NCBI GenBank assembly: GCA_027619145.1
Contig: JAQCGA010000294.1
Coordinates: forward strand, 1-5,718
DNA length: 5,718 nt
Direction: 5' to 3'
Source: a bacterium
GTDB lineage: Bacteria; Latescibacterota; UBA2968; GCA-2709665
Shown: piece by piece, positions 1 to 4,905 of the stretch
Position numbering within the stretch: position 1 is the first letter of the stretch
Layout: every line of letters begins with the position of its first letter
Notes under the pieces: generated by a model
Told to the model about the DNA's origin: nothing
The model's database searches: none
Seen by the model: only the letters and a program-made list of their open reading frames with translations
Program-made: the position numbers and the translations under genes

Positions 1-819
1 GAAGTCGATCTGAGGTCTGTCTGCTGCGTTTGGGGGCAGCGGTGCCGAGAGGTCCAGGGTATCGCCTTCGAGCACAATGAGGGTAGGTTGCGACCAGGTG
101 CGGAAATCGAGGGATGTGATGCGACCAACGGAACGATAGCGCTTGCCGAATTTCATTTCGGCGGCTTCGTCTCTGTGCTGAGTTTCGTGAACGCGGGTGT
201 AGCCCACGTACTGTTCGATGCGGTCGTCCCAGAAGAAGACGTTTTGGGTGTCGCACATTTGGCCGGTTGGATTGGGCTGATCGGCATCGTATGTCCAGCG
301 CAGGCCGTCGGGAGAATGCATGGCCCACAGGCCGGGGCGGATGCCCGTTTTGAGTTCGTCGTCTGTGGGTCTGTACTTGGTCCAGAGCCGGTAGCGGGCT
401 TCTGCGGGGGCCTGTTTGTCGATGTAGACGGTTGCGCCCTGTAAACTTTGCCGCTCGCGCAGGGGGGCGACGATGTTGTTTGCTTTTGATCCGCAGAAAG
501 AGAGGAGGCCGAGGTCGGGTTTGTGCCAGGTGATGCCGTCTTCGGATTCGGCGTAACAGAGTCGGCCGGCGCCTTCCTGAGGCAATCCGGATTTCATCTG
601 GGCGCCATACCAGAGGCGGAAACGGTTTTCCCTTTCCCGGATGACGGTGTTGTAACCGCCGATGCCCTGTTGTTCCCAGGGGCGATCGGCGCGCAGCACC
701 GGTTCGGGCGGTTGGAAGGGGGCGTTCATGCACAGGTGAACGCCCGATGCCCGATCGAAAAATTGTCGGTCGATGAAGAACTGTTTTCGGGATCCGACGT
801 TGATGGCATTTTGATCCAT
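1..819 (-). CDS. Glycosidase-like beta-propeller protein, N-terminal part (runs off left edge)
   Basis: The frame is open from ATG at 819 to the window edge, giving 273 residues without a stop. An in-frame TAG at 837-835 makes this the first possible start. The N-terminus has a FIDRQFFD motif (residues 15-22), like the FIDD-x-LIE opening of a large family of uncharacterised propeller proteins resembling glycoside hydrolase families 32/43. Blade-like motifs follow: FRLWYGAQ (67-74), CYAESEDGITWHKPDLG (88-104), RYRLWTKYRP (142-151), GLWAMHSPDGLRWTYD (163-178), DTQNVFFWDD (190-199) and SLDFRTWSQP (236-245). The A-x-S-x-DG-x-x-W-x-KP pattern is typical of glycosidase propeller blades. No signal peptide is visible, so it may be cytoplasmic. 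The C-terminal half is missing from the window. Activity and substrate are unknown; family members are mostly annotated as hypothetical. Glycan processing is inferred from the fold and neighbours. Confidence 0.8.
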   Translation of the reverse strand, partial: MDQNAINVGSRKQFFIDRQFFDRASGVHLCMNAPFQPPEPVLRADRPWEQQGIGGYNTVIRERENRFRLWYGAQMKSGLPQEGAGRLCYAESEDGITWHKPDLGLLSFCGSKANNIVAPLRERQSLQGATVYIDKQAPAEARYRLWTKYRPTDDELKTGIRPGLWAMHSPDGLRWTYDADQPNPTGQMCDTQNVFFWDDRIEQYVGYTRVHETQHRDEAAEMKFGKRYRSVGRITSLDFRTWSQPTLIVLEGDTLDLSAPLPPNAADRPQIDF

Positions 820-831
820 GGGTCGCTCTGG

Positions 832-836
832 CTCCT
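832..836 (-). promoter_or_regulatory. Shine-Dalgarno AGGAG overlapping the upstream stop codon
   Basis: AGGAG lies 12 bases upstream of the ATG at 819, slightly far but usable. It overlaps the TAG stop of the 43-codon ORF (TAGGAG). A ribosome finishing the mini-ORF would stop right on this site, so translational coupling of the glycosidase-like gene to the mini-ORF is plausible. The coupling is an inference from the spacing. Confidence 0.5.
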
Positions 837-966
837 ATCGTTGGAATTTAGGGTCTCTCGGCGACCGGTCGCGCTGGAGCCGATATTTGCCTTCTTTGAG
901 GGGCAGTTCAACGCGGGCGCCACCGCGAACGTGGGATTCGATGAGTGCGGCGCGATAGGTTTTCAT
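835..966 (-). pseudogene. Mini-ORF of 43 codons: Gfo/Idh/MocA oxidoreductase start joined to its end
   Basis: ATG at 966 is preceded by AAAGG six bases upstream (977-973), and the ORF ends at TAG 837-835. The first nine residues, MKTYRAALI, match the usual opening of the first Rossmann strand in Gfo/Idh/MocA proteins (typically MKTYRAALIG followed by a nucleotide-binding glycine motif). From residue 10 the sequence ESHVRGGARVELPL resembles the C-terminal end of the same family (a helix followed by G-x-RV-x-LPL). The nucleotide-binding glycines, the EKP motif and all substrate-binding parts, some 300 residues or more, are absent. It is best read as an internally deleted, in-frame remnant and cannot be an active dehydrogenase. 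The start site is intact, so a short peptide may still be made. An upstream extension of the same frame to 1125 has no family resemblance and no better ribosome site. Alternatives are a genuine small protein or an assembly gap closed wrongly. Confidence 0.55.
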
Positions 967-1158
967 TTTGGGCCTTTCGTGTTTGTCGTCCGGCAGCCGA
1001 TGGGAGCGCCAGCAAGCAACCGTGGCTGCGAACGCCGCGCAGGTCGCTGTTAACGAGCGGCCGGCTGATGGTTGCTTTTGCCAGGGCTTCAGATCGTTTT
1101 TTTCAATAAGCGTAAATTGCTGCAATCCGAACGAAACAATTTTCTGCCTGAAACAACC
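967..1158. other. Intergenic gap between the LamG/propeller gene and the mini-ORF
   Basis: These 192 bp hold the AAAGG ribosome site of the mini-ORF (973-977). I see no convincing terminator after the upstream gene: there is no stem followed by a T run on the minus strand. I also see no clear promoter pair. The minus-strand frame leading into the mini-ORF is open from 1125 but shows no recognisable protein features. Confidence 0.4.
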
Positions 1159-2838
1159 CTACCGTGTTGCCAACACTTTCACTTCCTTCGGTCCCAACAC
1201 CCGATTGTAAACCCGCACATCCCGGATTCGCCCGTTGAACGAATCCGCCGGACCTGCACCAATCTGGAGGGCTTGATCTGTTTTGAGATCATACACTCCG
1301 TCAAACGTTCCCGAGACAGCAACCTCCTCTCCATCCACATAAAGCCGCAATCTGTCCGTATTTCGTACGGCAACCACGTGGCGCCACCCCGGTGTTAATT
1401 CTCGGTCGTATGTCACACACGCACCGGCGCACAGTGAAAACACGTGCCCCGAAGGCAGCGTTCCACAAAACAGCTTTCCATTGTACACCGCCATAGACCA
1501 CGCCCGCCGGTACCGAACATCCGGCGTCTGGTCGAGCTGTCCGGTCCGTGTCCATACCATCTCGCCGTCGTAGCGGTACACTTCCGCCAGGGGCAGTGTA
1601 CCACCATACATCTTCCCGTTGTACACCGCCATCCCCATCACTTCCAGTTCATCTCCCAGTTTTCCGCAATCGGCCCAGGTCTCCCCACCGTCATACCGAA
1701 ACACCCGGGCATCCGGCCACGTACCCACATAGAGTTTGCCGCCATACACCGAAAAAGCGTACACCTGGTCCACCCCCGGCTGATCGCCCGTCCGCGTCCA
1801 CTTCTTCTCGCCATCGTACCGGTAAACCCCACCTCGCTTGTTCCCCTCGTTCCCCGCCGCATACAGGTGTCCATCAAACACACCCAGAGCCATCGTCCGC
1901 ACCCCCGGACCTCCACAATCCTCCCAGCTCGTCCCTCCTTTGTACCGAAACACGCCCTGGTGATACATGGGAATTCCGTACAGCGACCCGCGGTAGGTTG
2001 CCAGCGCATGGATACCATCTACCTGTTCCGGCTCCCAGCCTACAAAACGTTTTAAATAATCCGAATACTCCGCGCTACTCGCCGTTGTGCCCGGCCCCCC
2101 CAGCTTGCCACAGTCGGTCCAGGACGTACCTCCTTCGTACCGATAGATTTTCCCTCCAGGGCGCAAATTTCCGGACTCATCCAGCGAAGACCCCACAGAC
2201 CGATAATGCGACACCCCCGCGTACAGCGTTCCATCCAGTACCGCCAGTGACGTCACGGAGTTGCACAGATCCGGACTGCCGCAATCCACCCATTCCTGCC
2301 CGCCTCCGTACCAGTAAACGTGCCCTGCACCCTCTGCCTCCATCTCAAATGTGCCCGCGTACAGATCCCCCTCACAGACCGTCAGCGCACACACATACAC
2401 CGCCCGGCCTGGCCGCCCACAATCCACCCATTCTGAATCCACCCGCCCCGCGTCAATCCCAAAATACAGATGCCGCTGATTCGACTGCGCAGACGTCACA
2501 CCCGAAAGCGACGTCACCCCCAGGCTGAATCCCGTGCGCGTCTGGGGATTGTACTGGCTCAACAGATCCCCAATCCCATCCTCCAGCTTTTCCTCCGTAT
2601 GAATCCACGTCGCAACACTAAAAGGAGAGCTCCCGGGTTGGAAAGCACTCCCCGGCACCACCACATGTGCCCCTCTGCCGTCAAACAGGCCGCCTTCTGC
2701 ACTGCGCGCTCCCAGTATAACCCCACGGTTCTCCCCATCGCCTCCACGACCGGATGAATCCGTAAAATCTCCGGCCAACCTCCAGTGCCCCGCCAGGCCC
2801 GCACCTTCCTCCTGCATTGCATTTTCCTTTCTTGCCAT
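1159..2838 (-). CDS. LamG (concanavalin A-like) protein with an inserted seven-repeat beta-propeller
   Basis: This complete 559-residue ORF starts at ATG 2838, with AGGAGG six bases upstream, and ends at TAG 1161-1159. Residues about 14-136 look like the first half of a LamG jelly-roll: GHWRLAGDFTDSSGRG (17-32), PFSVATWIH (72-80) and GFSLGV (103-108). Residues about 474-559 are the second half: WRHVVAVR (485-492), LRLYVDGEEV (497-506) and NGRIRDVRVYNRVL (535-548), the classic LamG ending. Between them, residues 137-469 form seven kelch-like repeats of about 41-65 residues. Each starts with W-x-D/R-C/T-G, continues with a hydrophobic strand and a G-x-LY-x-GT-type strand, and ends in VYRYDGG. 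LamG domains usually bind carbohydrate; seven repeats suggest a closed seven-bladed propeller. No signal peptide or membrane segment is visible, which is odd for a LamG protein next to a secreted one. No catalytic motif is recognised, so the role is probably glycan binding or presentation (inference). Confidence 0.9.
   Translation of the reverse strand: MARKENAMQEEGAGLAGHWRLAGDFTDSSGRGGDGENRGVILGARSAEGGLFDGRGAHVVVPGSAFQPGSSPFSVATWIHTEEKLEDGIGDLLSQYNPQTRTGFSLGVTSLSGVTSAQSNQRHLYFGIDAGRVDSEWVDCGRPGRAVYVCALTVCEGDLYAGTFEMEAEGAGHVYWYGGGQEWVDCGSPDLCNSVTSLAVLDGTLYAGVSHYRSVGSSLDESGNLRPGGKIYRYEGGTSWTDCGKLGGPGTTASSAEYSDYLKRFVGWEPEQVDGIHALATYRGSLYGIPMYHQGVFRYKGGTSWEDCGGPGVRTMALGVFDGHLYAAGNEGNKRGGVYRYDGEKKWTRTGDQPGVDQVYAFSVYGGKLYVGTWPDARVFRYDGGETWADCGKLGDELEVMGMAVYNGKMYGGTLPLAEVYRYDGEMVWTRTGQLDQTPDVRYRRAWSMAVYNGKLFCGTLPSGHVFSLCAGACVTYDRELTPGWRHVVAVRNTDRLRLYVDGEEVAVSGTFDGVYDLKTDQALQIGAGPADSFNGRIRDVRVYNRVLGPKEVKVLATR
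1432..2430 (-). repeat. Seven propeller-type repeats inside the LamG gene
   Basis: The repeats begin at Trp137, Trp183, Trp240, Trp305, Trp347, Trp388 and Trp429 of the protein and end near residue 469. Spacing is 46, 57, 65, 42, 42, 41 and about 41 residues. The second and third carry longer loops. Five start with W-x-DCG (1, 2, 3, 4, 6) and two with WTRTG (5 and 7). The consensus core is a hydrophobic strand, then YNGKLY-x-GT, then VYRYDGG. Similarity extends to the DNA between the last two blades: an identical 14-mer, ttgtacaccgccat, lies at 1481-1494 and 1619-1632, encoding the shared AVYNG segment. This suggests growth by tandem duplication of blade units. Confidence 0.85.
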
Positions 2839-2844
2839 CGGATA

Positions 2845-2850
2845 CCTCCT
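2845..2850 (-). promoter_or_regulatory. Strong Shine-Dalgarno AGGAGG for the LamG/propeller gene
   Basis: AGGAGG sits six bases upstream of ATG 2838 and fixes this start over the internal Met8. It lies directly after the stop codon (2856-2854) of the 18-codon stub, so the gene could be translated from a transcript that includes the stub. Confidence 0.85.
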
Positions 2851-2853
2851 GAA

Positions 2854-2910
2854 TCAGTGGGAGTAGGGCTGGTATTCGGTGATCAGCGCCGCAATTCTCT
2901 CTTTTGCCAT
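2854..2910 (-). pseudogene. 18-codon stub: N-terminus of a truncated protein
   Basis: ATG at 2910 opens an 18-codon frame reading MAKERIAALITEYQPYSH, then TGA at 2856-2854. The pattern K-x-R-(V/I)-AA-(L/I)-(V/I)-TEY-(R/Q)-x-YSH is, from memory, the opening of a family of full-length uncharacterised proteins in Planctomycetota- and Poribacteria-type genomes. There it continues with a helix (ADVIV or AQHIV) and several hundred more residues, which are missing here. No clear Shine-Dalgarno precedes it. It is too short for a folded domain. It could act as a leader peptide for the LamG gene, whose ribosome site follows at once, but a deletion remnant is more likely. Confidence 0.45.
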
Positions 2911-2919
2911 ATCAAATGC

Positions 2920-3075
2920 TCACGTGTTAAACGTTAAGAGGTGCAACAAGTAACTCTGGCGCGCCGTCTCTCCGACGGCATCGTAGGCCGCCACGGTGAC
3001 CCGCACGTCCCCCGCGGCCGGCGCCGTTCCTTCGATGCGTACCCATTCCGCATCCTCGGAGAAATCGGCACCGAA
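2920..3075 (-). pseudogene. Remnant of an Ig-like (He_PIG type) domain, C-terminal end
   Basis: This minus-strand frame of 51 codons ends at TGA 2922-2920 and is closed upstream by TGA 3078-3076; it contains no ATG. Codon choice is GC-rich at third positions and the translation is clearly protein-like, including EWVRIEGTAPAAGDV and RVTVAAYDAVGETARQSYLL. The pattern (I-x-GT-x-P-AAG, then alternating V-T-V-A-Y-D, then GETA and a last strand) matches the second half of putative Ig/He_PIG or cadherin-like domains, which often end secreted polysaccharide-active proteins. With no start and only half a domain, it is best taken as the 3' end of a gene whose body has been lost. A shadow frame here (GTG at 3140 to 2934) is not protein-like beyond its first 20 codons. 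Confidence 0.5.
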
Positions 3076-3180
3076 TCAAAACGATCTGAGCCAGTCGCAA
3101 GCGCCTTCAAGCCTGTATCTTTGCCTGTATGTGTGTTCACTGCATTTCCTTTTTTTTCGACTATCGGATGTCCGGCCTGG
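3076..3180. other. Non-coding spacer after the beta-helix gene
   Basis: This spacer between the beta-helix stop and the Ig-like remnant includes an eight-base A run on the minus strand (3157-3150) followed by GGAA. That resembles a ribosome site for a GTG at 3140 that opens a short frame (VNTHTGKDTGLKALATG). That frame does not join the Ig-like remnant, which is in another phase. It may be the start of the gene whose tail survives, but this is weak. No terminator stem with a minus-strand T run is present, so read-through toward the LamG gene is possible. Confidence 0.3.
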
Positions 3181-4629
3181 TCAGGGTGTGGCCACAAGCG
3201 TCTGTGTGCCCGTGGTGGCGGCCCGCCAGTGAAAGGCCGCTGTGGGCGCCCCTGGCGGGCTGTCCACGCGAATGACAAACTGCCGGTTGGTCATCTCATC
3301 GACCCAGAACTTCGTTGCCGCACCCAGGCTGTTGGTCGGAGTAACCTGCACAGAGGCGGGAACGGCCACCAAACCGTGTTCCACCACGGCTGCGATCTGG
3401 TCTGCGGCGATGACGGCTGTCCCGGCATTCTCGGTGGTATAACCAGGATTGGTGCCCCAAACGACGACCCCGTCCGTGTGCCTGACGCTGGTGTTGAAAA
3501 ACTGATTGCCGTTGATCAGGATGCGGCTTTCTGCGTCGCGGTGCGGGCTGTTGATCTCCAACGAGGTGTTGATCAGCAGGTTGTGCTCGAAAGTCACACC
3601 CATGCCCCCGTTGGGGCAGCCGATCACCACCGGGACACCGCGGAAGATGTTGTTGTGCACAATGTCCATGTAACCGTCCAGCCGCACATAGCTGGTCGTG
3701 CCGTGGTTGACCAGGATGTTGCCGGCGATGATGCCGTGGAACTCCCGATCCATCGCCATCTCGCGACCCGGCACCCTGGGGGGCCAGTTGTTGATGGGAT
3801 GCCCCTTGATCGTGCCTCCGGCTTCGACGAAGATCTTGTTGTTGATGATGTGGTAGTAGCAGGACCGGTCGGTGGAAAAACCGAAACCAACCGTGTCGCC
3901 ATCCTTCACCCTCAGGGTGTTGCCCTCGATGCGGCCGGAATGGCCCAGGATCTCGATCACGTGGCTGCCGAAATCGCCCGTGAAGTAGCCATCCAGCACC
4001 TCGACAGCCGTGCCGTGCGCCATGACGGCCATGAGCTGGCAGTTCTCGATATGGCAGTTAATCACCCGGACATTGCGGGGGGTCGGCTCGATGATCCCCG
4101 CGGCGTCCCTGCCTCCCGCCGGGTTGATGATCTTGATGCCGTTGCCGCCCTTCCACTGGGATCGCTCCCGAACCCAGGGCACTTGCTTCTTGCCGTTGCC
4201 GTTGATATACAGATCCCTGACGGAAACGTCATGGAGATCTCCCCTGACCCAGATCACGTTGATGTCGGTCAGGCCGTCTTGAAGCAGCAGCCGGGTGGCG
4301 CTCCCTTCGCCGGTCAGATGCACGTTGCTGCGCCCGATTGCAACCCCGCCATACGTTTCCGCCACGGCGCCTATGCTGTAGGTGCCTCCGGTCAGATGCA
4401 CGCGGCCGCCGGTCTCTGGCAGGGCCGCGATGGCCGCGTTGATGGCGATGTGGTCATCCCGTCCGGGGCAAACGACATCGGCCGCCTTTTTCAGATGGTC
4501 GGCGGCATCTGCGGCCGCCACCACCACCGTGGCCGTACGCACGTGGACAGGCACCTCACTCGCCGCCGCCGATACGGCCGATCCTACCGCGGTCAGCGCC
4601 GCCACCATGCCCCGCTTCACCTTCTTCAT
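3181..4629 (-). CDS. Secreted right-handed beta-helix (pectate-lyase-like) protein
   Basis: The protein has 482 residues from ATG 4629, chosen because AGGAGG lies six bases upstream and the protein then opens with a signal peptide. That peptide has a KKVKR basic start, a hydrophobic stretch, and AAA before Ser24 as likely cleavage site. Residues 57-87 (RDDHIAINAAIAALP, then GGRVHLTGGTYSIG) match the start of the pectate lyase 3 / beta-helix superfamily. Residues 100-400 give repeated short strands with Asn turns (GNTLRV, NNKIFV, GNILVN, NNIFRG, HNLLIN, GNQFFN), typical of parallel beta-helix coils. Residues about 411-470 form a separate module (EHGLVAVPASVQVTP, then FWVDEMTNRQFVI and AAFHWRA) like C-terminal domains on phage tail proteins. 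The likely role is an extracytoplasmic polysaccharide lyase, hydrolase or depolymerase; substrate and catalytic residues cannot be assigned. Third-position GC is very high, which leaves the antisense strand open too. Confidence 0.88.
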   Translation of the reverse strand: MKKVKRGMVAALTAVGSAVSAAASEVPVHVRTATVVVAAADAADHLKKAADVVCPGRDDHIAINAAIAALPETGGRVHLTGGTYSIGAVAETYGGVAIGRSNVHLTGEGSATRLLLQDGLTDINVIWVRGDLHDVSVRDLYINGNGKKQVPWVRERSQWKGGNGIKIINPAGGRDAAGIIEPTPRNVRVINCHIENCQLMAVMAHGTAVEVLDGYFTGDFGSHVIEILGHSGRIEGNTLRVKDGDTVGFGFSTDRSCYYHIINNKIFVEAGGTIKGHPINNWPPRVPGREMAMDREFHGIIAGNILVNHGTTSYVRLDGYMDIVHNNIFRGVPVVIGCPNGGMGVTFEHNLLINTSLEINSPHRDAESRILINGNQFFNTSVRHTDGVVVWGTNPGYTTENAGTAVIAADQIAAVVEHGLVAVPASVQVTPTNSLGAATKFWVDEMTNRQFVIRVDSPPGAPTAAFHWRAATTGTQTLVATP

Positions 4630-4752
4630 GACCTTCCTCCTGTTCTGAGCGTTGGGTTCCCAACACGATTGATGACTGTGCACTCTCAACTCAAGCTTGA
4701 TGCGAGTCGCAGTCTGGCTTAGAGTAAAGTTGTTATCTGTTCAAGTACCTTA
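4630..4752. other. Leader region of the beta-helix gene
   Basis: This region is richer in A and T than the flanking genes and is a reasonable place for a promoter of the beta-helix gene. I see no pair of -35 and -10 boxes at good spacing that I would defend. On the minus strand TTGAAC is present (near 4743-4738) but lacks a good -10 box 16-18 bases on. Confidence 0.3.
4636..4641 (-). promoter_or_regulatory. Strong Shine-Dalgarno AGGAGG for the beta-helix gene
   Basis: AGGAGG six bases upstream of ATG 4629 decides the start. An open extension to 4689 would add 20 polar residues in front of the signal peptide and has no ribosome site. Confidence 0.85.
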
Positions 4753-4905
4753 TCAGGGATCAACGACCATCTCGGATCCACACCAGCATCTGACCTGGCT
4801 CACGATATAGAAGTATCTCCAGTTGTCAGGGGAGGCAAATGGGGCTGTTGTCCAGATCGGCTTGTTGCTCCAAGAATAGTCCAGTGAGAGGAAGGGCCAG
4901 GGTTT
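4753..4905 (-). other. 50-codon open extension in frame after the heparinase-like stop
   Basis: After the TGA at 4908-4906, the same frame runs for 50 codons to a TGA at 4755-4753. The translation is aromatic-rich, with five Trp: KPWPFLSLDYSWSNKPIWTT, then DNWRYFYIVSQVRCWCG. Third positions are mostly G or C, as in coding DNA. It is either the decayed tail of another gene, an original extension cut off by a new stop, or chance. The heparinase-like protein already has a natural-looking end (IRVLHAAQW), so remnant or chance is more likely. Confidence 0.3.

Noticed and set aside
523..1053. A plus-strand open frame of 176 codons with protein-like composition
   Set aside because: It lies antisense to the glycosidase-like gene and the mini-ORF, which have recognisable motifs and ribosome sites.
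1164..1176. Perfect six-base inverted repeat (gtgttg c caacac) at the end of the LamG gene, considered as a terminator
   Set aside because: The stem is inside the coding region, the loop is a single base, and no T run follows on the minus strand.
1444..2055. A plus-strand open frame of 203 codons within the repeat region
   Set aside because: It is antisense to the propeller repeats, with His/Pro/Arg-rich sequence and no family pattern.
1548..2528. A plus-strand open frame of 326 codons, very rich in Pro, Ser and Thr
   Set aside because: It is the mirror of the LamG/propeller gene; the low-complexity composition comes from reading the repeat DNA in antisense.
2934..3278. A minus-strand open frame of 114 codons over the gap after the beta-helix gene
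   Set aside because: It is Arg/Pro-rich and out of phase with both the beta-helix gene and the Ig-like remnant, which carry the coding signal here. Only its GTG at 3140 may mark an old start.
4630..4689. A start 20 codons upstream for the beta-helix protein
   Set aside because: It would put a polar stretch before the signal peptide, and the AGGAGG fits only ATG 4629.
2941..4722. A plus-strand open frame of 593 codons, longer than the beta-helix gene it overlaps
   Set aside because: It is antisense to a gene with a strong ribosome site, signal peptide and clear family motifs. Its translation is rich in Asp, Val and His from reverse-complemented GC-rich codons and shows no domain pattern.
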